DNA of 15,663 bases from assembly GCA_023386255.1 (NCBI GenBank), contig JAEWKB010000057.1, forward strand, positions 1-15,663. Direction: 5' to 3'. Of the stretch, positions 1-8,009 are shown in pieces (the stretch's first letter is position 1; each line of letters opens with the position of its first letter). The notes beneath the pieces were generated by a model. It saw only the letters and a list, made by a program, of their open reading frames with translations, had not been told where the DNA came from and ran no database searches. Both the position numbers and the translations under genes were made by a program. The stretch is from Bacteroidota bacterium. Its GTDB lineage: Bacteria > Bacteroidota > Bacteroidia > Flavobacteriales > Flavobacteriaceae.

Positions 1-1
1 T

Positions 2-439
2 TTTGACATGAAGAACAGGGTGGCGGTTGATGTTCAGACCATTTTTCACAAAAAAGAAGAGCGTACATTGAGCGCAGCTTACAAATTTTATTGCGGAAAG
101 TCATTGGAAAATGCACACACTGCCGAAGCCGATACCAATGCTACCTATGAGATTTTGAAATCACAGCTGGACAGGTACAATGACCTTGAAAACGACATTA
201 AATCACTGTCAGAATTTACCAACCGTAAAACGAATGTTGATTTTGCAGGTTTCATCTGCAGGGATAAAGATGGAGATGAAATATTTACTTTCGGAAAATT
301 TAAGAACGTAAAAGTAACTGAAGTACTGGATAAAGAGCCAGGCTACTACGGCTGGTTCCAGAATGCTGATTTTCCGTTATATACGAAAAAAGTGCTAACA
401 GCCATTAAACTCAGGAAATTAAACAATAAATTAGTTTAA
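2..439 (+). CDS. 3'-5' exonuclease, DnaQ/DEDDh type (5'-truncated by window edge)
   Basis: This is the C-terminal part of a DNA polymerase III epsilon-like 3'-5' exonuclease. The reading frame is open to the left edge, with Phe and Asp codons before the first Met at 8, so that Met is internal and the true start lies outside the window. The third exonuclease motif is visible as His and Asp in NAHTAEAD (codons at 116 and 131), the HxxxxD spacing of the DEDDh class. The first two acidic motifs should lie upstream. Past the nuclease fold is a tail of about 90 residues with a GYYGWFQNADFPLYTKK-like segment that I recall in Bacteroidota homologues. It probably trims DNA or RNA 3' ends in replication or repair; which polymerase it serves, if any, cannot be told. 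The stop is 6 nt before the next start, so it is likely the first visible gene of an operon. Confidence 0.85.
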   Translation, partial: FDMKNRVAVDVQTIFHKKEERTLSAAYKFYCGKSLENAHTAEADTNATYEILKSQLDRYNDLENDIKSLSEFTNRKTNVDFAGFICRDKDGDEIFTFGKFKNVKVTEVLDKEPGYYGWFQNADFPLYTKKVLTAIKLRKLNNKLV

Positions 440-445
440 GTTTAC

Positions 446-1057
446 ATGAAGATCATTTGCATTGGCCGTAATTATGCCAGCCATATTGAAGAGTTAAAAA
501 ATGAAAGGCCGGATGAGCCTGTAATTTTCCTGAAGCCGGATACGGCAGTTGTACAAAAGCAGTTTCCTTTTGTCATACCTGAATTTAGTAACGATGTGCA
601 TCATGAGGTTGAGGTACTGGTAAAGATAAACAAGGTGGGCAAGTACATTGACGCAAAGTTTGCCCATAAATATTATGATGAAATAGGTTTGGGCATTGAT
701 TTTACAGCACGTGACCTTCAGGCGAAGCTTAAAGAAAAAGGCCTGCCGTGGGAAAAAGCCAAAGCGTTTGACGGTTCGGCGGTAATAGGTGATTTTATTC
801 CTAAATCAGAGTTTAACGACCTGAACAGTATCAGCTTTGATCTAACGAACAACGGTGCGGTGGTACAAAAAGGCAACACAGCTAACATGCTCTGGAAGAT
901 TGATGAACTGGTGGCGTATGTATCACAATATTTCACATTAAGGACCGGGGATATTATTTTTACAGGAACGCCCGAGGGAGTGGCTAAGGTTAATCCGGGT
1001 GATGTGCTGGAGGGTGCTATAGAGGGTAATAAATTATTTAAAATTCTGGTAAAGTAA
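446..1057 (+). CDS. Fumarylacetoacetate hydrolase-family protein (acylpyruvase-like)
   Basis: A 203-residue single-domain member of the FAH superfamily, close in size to the FAHD1/acylpyruvase group. These cytosolic metal-dependent enzymes cleave or decarboxylate 2,4-diketo or oxaloacetate-type acids. The start MKIICIGRNYASH is typical. Likely divalent-metal ligands are Glu54 and Glu56 in HHEVEVLVK and Asp85 in GIDFTARDLQ. Further hallmarks are KAFDG (about 106-110) and GDIIFTGTPEGV (about 168-179). The length is complete. Its stop overlaps the next start by one base (TAATG at 1055-1059), so translation is probably coupled. The neighbours (nuclease, Hpt, cinA) do not reveal the substrate, so acylpyruvate hydrolase versus oxaloacetate decarboxylase or tautomerase cannot be decided. 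Family assignment is firm; the reaction is inference. Confidence 0.9.
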   Translation: MKIICIGRNYASHIEELKNERPDEPVIFLKPDTAVVQKQFPFVIPEFSNDVHHEVEVLVKINKVGKYIDAKFAHKYYDEIGLGIDFTARDLQAKLKEKGLPWEKAKAFDGSAVIGDFIPKSEFNDLNSISFDLTNNGAVVQKGNTANMLWKIDELVAYVSQYFTLRTGDIIFTGTPEGVAKVNPGDVLEGAIEGNKLFKILVK

Positions 1058-1401
1058 TGGCGCTTACATACAATTTATCTAAGGTTAATGAACTGTCGGA
1101 TAACGATCCTGATTTCGCGCGCCAGATAGTTGTGCTTTTTACCGAAGAGGTGCCACCTGAGATTAAAAATATAAAGGAAGGGCTTAAAGAAAAAGACCAC
1201 AGGCGCGTGTACCAGGCTGCCCACAAAATAAAACCTACACTCGATTTGCTTGGTATGGACCTTGCGTATGAAGATGTGCTTACTATTGAAGCCTGGACTA
1301 AGGCCACGGGTAAAAAGAAAGAAATAAAGGAAGTTGTAAAAAGCCTGAAACACCGGGTTGAAGATACACTCAGGGAACTTAAAAAAGATTACGAACTGTA
1401 A
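1057..1401 (+). CDS. Orphan Hpt-domain phosphotransfer protein
   Basis: A 114-residue, almost wholly helical protein made of a single histidine phosphotransfer (Hpt) domain. The candidate phosphoacceptor is His56 in [15 protein letters not shown], which matches the Hpt helix pattern HxLKG except that the usual Gly is Pro. The start [16 protein letters not shown] and the FTEEVPPEI segment also fit Hpt domains, which open with a helix leading into a D-x-x-F-hydrophobic stretch. In phosphorelays such proteins pass phosphate between receiver domains. No kinase or response regulator is encoded here, so partners are unknown. The gene is linked by TAATG overlaps on both sides (1055-1059 and 1399-1403) and so is made together with the FAH-family enzyme and CinA. 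Confidence 0.8.
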   Translation: MALTYNLSKVNELSDNDPDFARQIVVLFTEEVPPEIKNIKEGLKEKDHRRVYQAAHKIKPTLDLLGMDLAYEDVLTIEAWTKATGKKKEIKEVVKSLKHRVEDTLRELKKDYEL

Positions 1402-2648
1402 TGAAAGCAGCTGTTGTAACTGTTGGCGATGAAATACTTATAGGGCAAATTGTAGATACCAACTCGGCATTTATTGCCAAAGCGCTCGATAAAATAGGTA
1501 TTGGTGTTCATGAAATGATATCGGTTAGCGATGAACGCCTGCATATACTTAATACACTGGCCCACCTCCAGAACAGGGTTGATGTAGTACTGATTACAGG
1601 AGGCCTTGGGCCTACTAAAGATGATATTACTAAAACGACTTTGTGCGAATACTTTGATGACCACCTGGTGCGTGACGAGCAGGTTGAAGCCCATGTGATT
1701 GACCTGATAGAGCGTGCCATGAAGCGGCCTGCCTCTCAAATTAATAAAGACCAGGCGCTGGTGCCGTCTAAAAGTACCGTGTTGCATAACGCAGTGGGTA
1801 CCGCACCCGGTATGTGGCTGGAAAAAGGCAATACTGTATTTATTTCAATGCCCGGGGTGCCTTACGAGATGAAATACCTTGTTGAGAATGAGGTAGTGCC
1901 GCGGCTAAAAGAAAAGTTTGAAAGGCCTTATATAATACATAAAACCATACTTACATATGGGCAGGGTGAAAGCCATATTGCAGAGCGTATAGAGGAATGG
2001 GAGAACAACCTGCCGGAATTTATCAAACTTGCGTACCTGCCAAGCCCCGGGAGGGTAAGGGTGAGGCTTACAGCACGTGGTACTGATGAAGCAGTGTTGC
2101 GCGCAGCCACAGATGCTGAAGCTGAAAAGCTGAAAAACATAATAGGCGACATAATTGTAGGTTATGATGAAGATGAAGTTTTGGAAAAAGTGCTGGGCAG
2201 GTTACTAACAGAGAAGCAATTAACTATAGCCGTAGCCGAAAGCTGTACTGGCGGTAAGCTTGCACAGGTACTTACAGCTATACCCGGGTCATCCGCTTAT
2301 TTTAAAGGTGGTGTGGTAACTTATGCAACAGAGTGCAAAACCGAAGTACTGGGCGTGCCGGAGAATATAATTAAAGAAAATACAGTAGTGAGCGGGCCGG
2401 TAGCAGAGCAGATGGCGGCAAGAGTTAAAGCTATGTTTGGGGCAGATTATGCCATAGCAACTACGGGTAATGCCGGGCCTGAAAAAGGCGATTCCAATGC
2501 TGAAGTAGGTACGGTTTACATAGGTTTTGCGACACCTAACGGCGTGTGGAGCGATAAGTACGACCTGGGGCAGCCGCGCGAAAAAGTTATAGAACGGGCA
2601 GTGATGAAAGGGCTGGAAACGATTTATAAAGAAATTTTAAAAAACTAA
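1401..2648 (+). CDS. cinA: CinA: competence/damage-inducible protein, NMN amidohydrolase family
   Basis: A full-length 415-residue CinA with two domains. The N-terminal half is a MoaB/MogA-like (COG1058) domain with [14 protein letters not shown] near the start and [11 protein letters not shown] at 65-75. The C-terminal domain (about 255-412) is the PncC-type nicotinamide-mononucleotide amidase, with AESCTGGKL around Ser281 and the ATTGNAGP segment. In characterised CinA proteins the N domain is an ADP-ribose pyrophosphatase and the C domain deamidates NMN, serving NAD recycling. Despite the name, the link to competence is species-specific. It is the last gene of the run from the exonuclease, overlapping the Hpt stop by one base. 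No hairpin follows, and the next 79 nt hold the ribosomal-protein promoter. Confidence 0.95.
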   Translation: MKAAVVTVGDEILIGQIVDTNSAFIAKALDKIGIGVHEMISVSDERLHILNTLAHLQNRVDVVLITGGLGPTKDDITKTTLCEYFDDHLVRDEQVEAHVIDLIERAMKRPASQINKDQALVPSKSTVLHNAVGTAPGMWLEKGNTVFISMPGVPYEMKYLVENEVVPRLKEKFERPYIIHKTILTYGQGESHIAERIEEWENNLPEFIKLAYLPSPGRVRVRLTARGTDEAVLRAATDAEAEKLKNIIGDIIVGYDEDEVLEKVLGRLLTEKQLTIAVAESCTGGKLAQVLTAIPGSSAYFKGGVVTYATECKTEVLGVPENIIKENTVVSGPVAEQMAARVKAMFGADYAIATTGNAGPEKGDSNAEVGTVYIGFATPNGVWSDKYDLGQPREKVIERAVMKGLETIYKEILKN

Positions 2649-2657
2649 CTCGTTGTA

Positions 2658-2689
2658 TTTGTGTAATACATTTATTTTTACTTTCTTTG
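2658..2689 (+). promoter_or_regulatory. Probable promoter of the rpmB-rpmG-DUF4295 operon
   Basis: A TTTG at 2658-2661, 20 nt, then TTTCTTTG at 2682-2689, followed by C. The Bacteroidota primary-sigma consensus is TTG at -33 and TAnnTTTG at -7, so there is one mismatch in the second box (T for A) and good spacing. It would leave a leader of roughly 30 nt before rpmB, longer than for the other promoters here. Such a leader could carry ribosomal-protein autoregulation, but no structure was recognised. Confidence 0.5.
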
Positions 2690-2727
2690 CACCCTGATTT
2701 TGAATAACGATATAAAAGCGAGAAATA

Positions 2728-2964
2728 ATGTCAAGAGTTTGTGCCCTTACAGGTAAGAAAGCGATGGTAGGAAATAATGTTTCCCACGCGATGAACAAGA
2801 CTAAAAGAAAATTTAGTGTAAACTTAGTGAAGAAGCGTTTCTATCTTCCTGAAGAAGACAGGTGGATCACTCTTAGGGTAGCCGCTTCTACTATCAAAAC
2901 GATTAACAAAAACGGTATTGCTGCAGTTTTGAAAGAAGCTAAAGCAAACGGGTTTATAAAATAA
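2728..2964 (+). CDS. rpmB: 50S ribosomal protein L28
   Basis: A 78-residue basic protein of standard length for bL28. [11 protein letters not shown] at the start and the [14 protein letters not shown] stretch are typical of the family, followed by [18 protein letters not shown] and a C-terminal helix. It is part of the large ribosomal subunit near the E site. It heads the operon, with rpmG 27 nt downstream. The order L28, L33, DUF4295, ftsY is, to my knowledge, common in Bacteroidota and is one of the main pointers to the taxon. Confidence 0.97.
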   Translation: MSRVCALTGKKAMVGNNVSHAMNKTKRKFSVNLVKKRFYLPEEDRWITLRVAASTIKTINKNGIAAVLKEAKANGFIK

Positions 2965-2991
2965 TCCTGAACCGGATAAATATACAGCAAG

Positions 2992-3174
2992 ATGGCAAAG
3001 AAAGGTAACAGAATCCAGGTAATTTTAGAGTGCACTGAGCATAAAAACTCAGGTGTGCCGGGAACTTCAAGGTATATCACTACTAAAAACAAAAAGAATA
3101 CTCCTGACAGATTAGAGATTAAAAAGTTTAATCCGATTTTGAAGCGAGTGACTGTTCATAAAGAAATTAAATAA
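2992..3174 (+). CDS. rpmG: 50S ribosomal protein L33, zinc-free (C-) form
   Basis: A 60-residue bL33, recognised from [21 protein letters not shown], the [23 protein letters not shown] core and the basic end. Zinc-binding L33 proteins carry two CxxC pairs. Here only one cysteine (Cys14) remains, so this is the zinc-independent type. The normal start is MAKK at 2992. The spacing to the DUF4295 gene is 10 nt. It is a structural protein of the large subunit, made with L28. Confidence 0.96.
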   Translation: MAKKGNRIQVILECTEHKNSGVPGTSRYITTKNKKNTPDRLEIKKFNPILKRVTVHKEIK

Positions 3175-3184
3175 TTTATTAGTC

Positions 3185-3337
3185 ATGGCAAAGAAAACCG
3201 TAGCATCGTTACAAACAGCTTCAAAGAGGTTAACAAAGGCAATCAAAATGGTTAAGTCTCCAAAAACAGGTGCTTATACTTTTGTTGAAAGCGTTATGGC
3301 TCCTGAAGAAGTGGATGCATTTCTTAAGAAGAAATAA
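3185..3337 (+). CDS. DUF4295 family small basic protein
   Basis: A 50-residue, lysine-rich protein starting MAKKTVASLQTASKRLTKAI and ending in a run of three lysines. It matches the DUF4295 family, which I know as a Bacteroidota-specific protein encoded between rpmG and ftsY. Its function is not established. The size, charge and constant position in a ribosomal-protein operon suggest a ribosome-associated protein, which is inference. It begins 10 nt after rpmG and is followed 19 nt later by the hairpin terminator, so it closes the operon. Confidence 0.9.
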   Translation: MAKKTVASLQTASKRLTKAIKMVKSPKTGAYTFVESVMAPEEVDAFLKKK

Positions 3338-3356
3338 TATCCTATACCATATATAG

Positions 3357-3391
3357 AAAAGCTACTTTCAGTTAAAGGAAGTAGCTTTTTT
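3357..3391 (+). terminator. Rho-independent terminator of the rpmB operon
   Basis: AAAAGCTACTT (3357-3367) pairs perfectly with AAGTAGCTTTT (3379-3389) across an 11-nt loop, and the T run continues to 3391. It separates the ribosomal-protein genes from ftsY, which must therefore have its own promoter. Confidence 0.85.
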
Positions 3392-3397
3392 ATTTTC

Positions 3398-3405
3398 TAT
3401 ATTTA
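3398..3405 (+). promoter_or_regulatory. Possible -7 box for ftsY
   Basis: TATATTTA followed by C matches TAnnTTTG with the last base changed. It lies just after the rpmB-operon terminator and 33 nt before the ftsY start. No TTG is seen at the right distance upstream. A promoter is needed here because of the terminator, but the exact site is uncertain. Confidence 0.35.
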
Positions 3406-3438
3406 CGCACTGAAATACACACACAGACACATATTATT

Positions 3439-4392
3439 ATGAACTTCTTTAAAAAGATATTTTCTTCTGAAAAAAAGGAGACACTCGATAAAGGGCTCGA
3501 AAAATCAAAAACCTCTTTTTTCTCTAAGTTATCAAAAGCCATTGCCGGTAAATCTAAGGTTGATGATGAAGTGCTTGACAACCTGGAGGAGATACTGGTT
3601 TCATCAGATGTTGGTGTTAACACCACTCTTAAGATCATAGAGCGTATTGAAGAACGGGTATCGCGCGATAAGTACCTGGGTACAGATGAACTTAACCAGA
3701 TTCTTCGTGATGAGATTGCGGGTTTGTTATCTGAATCCTACTCCGGTGAAGCTACAGAATTTGTAGTGCCGGCCAATAAAAAACCATATGTTATAATGGT
3801 TGTAGGGGTAAATGGTGTAGGAAAAACAACAACTATAGGGAAGCTGGCGTACCAGTTTAAAAAGGCCGGCCACAGCGTAGTGCTTGGAGCTGCCGACACT
3901 TTCCGTGCAGCGGCTATAGACCAGCTGCAGGTATGGGCTGACAGGGTTGGGGTGCCGATAGTACGCCAACAAATGGGCAGCGACCCTGCATCGGTAGCAT
4001 TTGACACGCTACAAAGTGCCGTGAGCCAAAATGCAGATGTTGTTATAATTGATACTGCGGGGCGCCTCCATAACAAAGTTAATCTTATGAACGAACTTAC
4101 CAAAGTAAAACGTGTAATGCAAAAAGTGGTTGATGATGCGCCACATGATGTTTTGCTGGTGCTGGACGGCTCTACCGGGCAAAACGCGTTTGAGCAGGCT
4201 AAACAATTTACAGCGGCTACAGAGGTTACTTCACTGGCGGTCACTAAACTTGATGGTACGGCCAAGGGTGGCGTTGTTATAGGGATTTCAGACCAGTTCC
4301 AGATTCCCGTAAAATACATTGGTGTGGGCGAGGGTATTGAAGACCTTCAGGTATTTAATAAATATGAATTTGTAGATTCGTTCTTTAAATAA
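3439..4392 (+). CDS. ftsY: Signal recognition particle receptor FtsY
   Basis: A 317-residue SRP-receptor GTPase. After a short charged N-terminus comes the NG domain: helical N domain with DEVLDNLEEILVSSDVGV (about 43-60), then the G domain with P-loop GVNGVGKT (123-130), DTFRAAA (153-159), DTAGR (205-209) and TKLDGTAKGG (269-278). The ending GVGEGIEDLQVFNKYEFVD is diagnostic of FtsY. It lacks the long acidic A domain of E. coli FtsY, which is usual outside the gammaproteobacteria. It docks ribosome-SRP complexes at the inner membrane for co-translational insertion. The stop lies only 9 nt before the next gene with no terminator between, so the following barrel gene is probably on its transcript. 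Confidence 0.97.
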   Translation: MNFFKKIFSSEKKETLDKGLEKSKTSFFSKLSKAIAGKSKVDDEVLDNLEEILVSSDVGVNTTLKIIERIEERVSRDKYLGTDELNQILRDEIAGLLSESYSGEATEFVVPANKKPYVIMVVGVNGVGKTTTIGKLAYQFKKAGHSVVLGAADTFRAAAIDQLQVWADRVGVPIVRQQMGSDPASVAFDTLQSAVSQNADVVIIDTAGRLHNKVNLMNELTKVKRVMQKVVDDAPHDVLLVLDGSTGQNAFEQAKQFTAATEVTSLAVTKLDGTAKGGVVIGISDQFQIPVKYIGVGEGIEDLQVFNKYEFVDSFFK

Positions 4393-4401
4393 AAAATAGG
4401 T

Positions 4402-5568
4402 ATGAGAATCTTTACTTTACTTGCTGCGATGTTCTTTACACTGCAGGCTCTGGCTCAGGATCAACCGGGCTATTACATAAATGCTGATGGGCAGAGGACC
4501 GAAGGGTTCTTCAAAACATCAGACTTTTACAACCCGAACACTCTTGAATTCAGAAAAGTTGATGAAGCTGATTTTATCCCCCTTGCCACAGATAATTTAA
4601 CTGAATATGGTATAGCTGATGAATTTAAATTCAGGAAATTTAGCATAGACAATCGTACCATATTTTTAAATACGCTGGTTGAAGGGCAGGCAACGTTATA
4701 CTCACACAGAAGTGAAAGGTATACTGTGTATTACTACACAGTAACTAATAAATACGCACAGCCTGTTATGTTGTTACACACTCCTTCACGAGGCAGTGAG
4801 GCAAGAAAACCCGAAAATAATGCCTTTAGGGAGCAATTGAAGCAGGATGTGGCATGCCCTGAAAATATGGTGAATTTCGACCGCCTCCAGTACAATGAAC
4901 GTGATCTTACCGATGTTTTTACACGTTATAACACATGTAGCGGTGCCACCCAGGTTGTATATGAAAACAGCAGTGCAAGGACCAACAGAATGTACTTTAC
5001 CTTGTTTGCCGGGCTTTTTAACAATAATTTCAGTTTAGAGAATATGAGCGCTCCCTATAATGATGATAATTCATTATCGGCAGGACTGGGAGTTGAAGCA
5101 GCCTATTGCTTTCCTAATAATTATCTTGAAGTTTTCTCCAGGCTGGAATTCGAAAACTTTTCAACAACCATACAAAAAGATTTTCCGGAGCCTATAGGCT
5201 ACAGAACCCATTATATTGACATCAATTCTACTTTTATAAACCTTTTTGTAGGGCCAAGGATGTATATAAAAGTTAATAGCTCCAGCCGAATATTTGCCGA
5301 CGCCTCCTTTGGTTTCTCAGTACCTTTTGGTGAAATGAACGAATCGTGGGTAAATACTGAGGGAACGGTGGTAACTAACGAATCACGGAAGGAGTATGAC
5401 CTTGATACTGCTGTGTGCGGTAACTTTGGAATCGGGTATGTGTATAACAATAAATTCGGGGTGGTTTTAAGATATGAAACTGACCGGGAAATATTTAGCA
5501 GTACTAATACCGGTTATACAGGTAAACTGAAGAGGATTGGTATCAACCTTCGTTACACATTTAATTAA
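4402..5568 (+). CDS. Outer-membrane beta-barrel protein, first of a tandem pair
   Basis: A 388-residue secreted protein. Residues 1-18 form a signal peptide ending ALA before QDQPG. The first 170 or so residues form a domain with GYYINADGQRTEGFFK, NLTEYGIADEFKF and LVEGQATLYSH, then come RYNTC and a second half of alternating hydrophobic strands from about 195 (MYFTLFAGLFNNNFSLE) to RIGINLRYTFN at the end, as expected of a small outer-membrane barrel. Function unknown. The next gene (from 5588) is a clear paralogue over its whole length, so the pair arose by tandem duplication. It starts 9 nt after ftsY, without its own convincing promoter. The barrel call rests on strand pattern and C-terminal sequence only. 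Confidence 0.75.
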   Translation: MRIFTLLAAMFFTLQALAQDQPGYYINADGQRTEGFFKTSDFYNPNTLEFRKVDEADFIPLATDNLTEYGIADEFKFRKFSIDNRTIFLNTLVEGQATLYSHRSERYTVYYYTVTNKYAQPVMLLHTPSRGSEARKPENNAFREQLKQDVACPENMVNFDRLQYNERDLTDVFTRYNTCSGATQVVYENSSARTNRMYFTLFAGLFNNNFSLENMSAPYNDDNSLSAGLGVEAAYCFPNNYLEVFSRLEFENFSTTIQKDFPEPIGYRTHYIDINSTFINLFVGPRMYIKVNSSSRIFADASFGFSVPFGEMNESWVNTEGTVVTNESRKEYDLDTAVCGNFGIGYVYNNKFGVVLRYETDREIFSSTNTGYTGKLKRIGINLRYTFN

Positions 5569-5587
5569 ATTTAACCCAAACAAATAC

Positions 5588-6818
5588 ATGAAGATTATTG
5601 CATTATTTTTTACCCTGCTGCTTTCTGCTCTTGGCAATGCACAGGACTTTAACGGCTATTACATTACAACTAAAGGCGAAACAGTGAGAGGCTTTTTTAA
5701 AAATGGTGATTTTTCAAATCCTGAATCACTTCAGTTTAAAAAAACTGCCGAGGAGGCATATGCGCTACTCCCTTTAGATGGACTTACCGAATTTGGAATT
5801 GAAGATCAGTTTAAATATGAAAAACATACAGTTAAAGTTGATAATACGAATCTTGCAAGCAATAGGCCAGGCGAGAATAAAGACGTTACATTTACAACTC
5901 AAACATTATTCCTGAATGTTTTGGTAGAAGGAGATGCCTCCCTTTACTCACATACCGGCGACATGGGAACAAAATACTTTTATAGTGTAAAATCCAAAGA
6001 TGTTGCTATCAACCAACTGATATACAAAAAATATTCAACTGGCGCCATGGGATTAGCAGAGAATAACCAGTATAAGCAGCAGCTTTACACCACACTGGTT
6101 TGCGGTGAGCAAAATGTAAATAGCTTTACAGGTATAAGATATAACGCGTCAGCCCTTTCTTCTGCAATACAGCGATACAATATGTGCAGGTTCTTCATCA
6201 AGTACGTTTGGTAATAAAGCAGGGCGTAAGGCAAAGGTTAATTATATTGTTTTTGCGGGGCTTTATTCTACTTCATTTTCAATTTCTGATTCCGGAATCG
6301 AAACAAATACTTCATCTGAAATGTCCTATGGCGGAGGTATTGAAGCAGCTTTAACATTGGCTTCCGAAAAATTTACTTTTTTTGCCCGTGCAGAATATGA
6401 AAAAGTAAATCATAAAGTTACAAGCGTAAACGTTGGGCCGTGGCCTACATTAATTACAACTACATCAACATATGATCTTGACGCTAGCATTATAAACGTT
6501 TATATGGGGCCTCGTTATAACCTGTTATTAGGTACAAAACATAAGTTTTATATCGATGTCGCAGCAGCAATGGCCATACCAACCGGGAGCTTAGATGTAA
6601 CGAGGAATATTAAGGGAACTACTATTAACGAGACGGATCAGGGAGATTTCAATCTCAATGGCGGGTTTTATGGAAATTTTGGGATTGGCTATGTCTTCAA
6701 TAACAAATTCGGTGTTGACTTTAGGTTTGATACTAACAGAGGCCTTTTAAGAAATGCCTATAATGTAACCAATACCTTAAACAGGATGGGTATTAACCTC
6801 AGGTATACAATCAATTAA
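5588..6818 (+). pseudogene. Second tandem outer-membrane barrel gene, broken by a frameshift
   Basis: A paralogue of the preceding gene in two frames. The first part runs from ATG 5588 (signal peptide ending GNA before QDFNG) to a stop at 6212-6214. The second frame is open from 6183 to the stop at 6818. The frames join at 6181-6183: reading RYN, skipping one base, then CAGSSSS restores alignment with RYNTCSGATQ of the paralogue. One codon is then missing, so the lesion is best explained by loss of 2 nt (paralogue AAC-ACA-TGT at 4930-4938, here AAT-A-TGT). Repaired length would be about 410 residues. It has about 15 extra residues near 90-105 (NLASNRPGENKD region) compared with the first copy. 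The C-terminus (GNFGIGYVFNNKFGV, then RMGINLRYTIN) is well kept, so the lesion is recent, or is a sequence error. An upstream in-frame Met at 5537 lies inside the previous gene and was not used. Confidence 0.8.
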
Positions 6819-6820
6819 TA

Positions 6821-6852
6821 AAAAAGATCCGGATAAACATCCGGATTTTTTA
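6821..6852. terminator. Bidirectional terminator between the barrel pair and the serine hydrolase
   Basis: ATCCGGAT (6827-6834), loop AAAC, ATCCGGAT (6839-6846), preceded by a run of A and followed by a run of T, so it can act on both strands. It starts 3 nt after the barrel pseudogene stop, and its T run overlaps the stop codon of the opposing gene at 6850. Confidence 0.85.
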
Positions 6853-7923
6853 TTGAATTACTGCGGTAATTTTTTCCCAAAGCACCTGGTCAAAGTCTGA
6901 TAGTGCAAAGTTGGTACCGTCAGCAGATTCGCCCATACGGATCACCACCATTTTACGTGAGGGTATTACATAAATTTTTTGGTCGTTCTTCCCAAGTGCC
7001 ATATACATATCAGCCGGTGCGGTAGGTATTAAGCTACCGTTAAACTGCAGCTGTGTCTGTGGCAGGTGGTAACTTTCTTTGCCGTTTAGCCACCAAAGGT
7101 AGCCATACGCCTTATTTATATTTTGCGATGTAGTAACTGCCTGGTTGAAGTAATCCTCATTTACAATCTGTTCCTGTTTCCACTTTCCTCTGTTAAGCGC
7201 CAGGAGCCCAAAGCGGGCCATGCTGCGGGTGGTGCTCCAATATACGCTAAGGTCTTCACCGCTTTCCAGCCATGTCCCTGTCATCCCTATCCTGTCGCGC
7301 AATTTTGAGTTAAAATAGCTGCTCCAGCTTTGTCCGCTTGCCTGCGCCACTACGTCCTGCAGTTTTACATATACATTATGATAAGCCCATCGTGTACCGG
7401 CGTCAGCCACATATTGAAGGTTAGCAGGCGACACATCATCACCTAAAGCATCATTAAGGCCGGATGTCATTGTAAGCAGGTGACGGTTAGTAATAAGATT
7501 CTCTTTCGCCAAAGGTGCGCTGGTCCATCCGGTGCCAAGATAATCAGAAACTTTATTATCAATATTCAGCAAACCTTCCTGCTGTGCAATTCCGGTAACG
7601 GAAGCAGTAAGCGTTTTTCCTGCACTGGCCCAGTACCACGGGGTAGCGGAGGTATGGCCGTTAAAATAATTTTCCATAACAATGCGTCCATTTACGAGTA
7701 TCATGAATGACTTGGTATGCTTCAGCTCCAGGTAGTCCAGCAGTGGCTGCACCTGGCTTTGGTTCCAGTTGAGTGCAGTTAATGATTTTGTTTCCCAAAC
7801 AGTGGTATTATTATCAGGAAAGTACATGGCTTCTTCAACAGGGTTGCCTGTGGGCGGATCAGTACTTTCTGAGGAACAGGCCAGTACCAAAAGCGGCAAC
7901 ATTAAAAATGTAAGTCTTTTCAT
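6850..7923 (-). CDS. Beta-lactamase-fold serine hydrolase lipoprotein
   Basis: A 357-residue lipoprotein of the class C beta-lactamase/penicillin-binding-like (PF00144) family. The lipobox is LVLAC with Cys16, followed by a Ser/Thr/Pro-rich linker. The catalytic SxxK is Ser100-Ala-Gly-Lys103 in YWASAGKTLTA, and the YxN motif is Tyr181-His-Asn183. The DYLGTGW, LLTMTSGL and YGYLWWLNG segments are typical. The IYVIPSRKMVVIRMGE region near the end is where the third active-site motif normally lies. Such proteins hydrolyse or transfer esters or peptides; the substrate is unknown and real beta-lactamase activity is not implied. It should be anchored in the periplasm or outer membrane. It is a monocistronic gene, divergent from the lipocalin-like gene and convergent with the barrel pair. 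Confidence 0.9.
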   Translation of the reverse strand: MKRLTFLMLPLLVLACSSESTDPPTGNPVEEAMYFPDNNTTVWETKSLTALNWNQSQVQPLLDYLELKHTKSFMILVNGRIVMENYFNGHTSATPWYWASAGKTLTASVTGIAQQEGLLNIDNKVSDYLGTGWTSAPLAKENLITNRHLLTMTSGLNDALGDDVSPANLQYVADAGTRWAYHNVYVKLQDVVAQASGQSWSSYFNSKLRDRIGMTGTWLESGEDLSVYWSTTRSMARFGLLALNRGKWKQEQIVNEDYFNQAVTTSQNINKAYGYLWWLNGKESYHLPQTQLQFNGSLIPTAPADMYMALGKNDQKIYVIPSRKMVVIRMGESADGTNFALSDFDQVLWEKITAVIQ

Positions 7924-7949
7924 GGTTGGGTTCTTTAGAGCTATGACTG

Positions 7950-7957
7950 TAAAAGTA
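7950..7957 (-). promoter_or_regulatory. Possible -7 box of the serine hydrolase gene
   Basis: On the minus strand this reads TACTTTTA, one base off TAnnTTTG, 26 nt before the start at 7923. No clear -33 TTG was found. It is the best candidate in this 112-nt divergent gap, which otherwise holds only the opposite promoter. Confidence 0.35.
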
Positions 7958-8009
7958 TTAAATAGTTTAACGGCTTATTAACTTTTTAGCCTGGTAAGGG
8001 TTTAAATCT

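Noticed and set aside
8..439. Taking ATG at 8 as the start of a complete 143-residue gene
   Set aside because: The frame is open to the left edge and the protein begins in the middle of an exonuclease fold, lacking the first acidic motifs.
3738..4319. A 193-residue open frame on the minus strand
   Set aside because: It is antisense to the highly conserved ftsY GTPase domain, with no sensible motifs: a shadow frame.
4365..4372. TGAATTTG near the end of ftsY as a promoter for the barrel pair
   Set aside because: It breaks the TA of the -7 consensus, lies 29 nt from the start and has no -33 TTG; weaker than the other boxes.
5537..5587. Earlier in-frame start for the second barrel gene
   Set aside because: It lies inside the end of the first barrel gene and would put 17 residues before an ordinary signal peptide that begins at 5588.
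6179..6190. Programmed ribosomal frameshift in the second barrel gene
   Set aside because: There is no slippery heptamer, homopolymer or obvious stimulatory hairpin, and one codon is missing relative to the paralogue, which fits a deletion.
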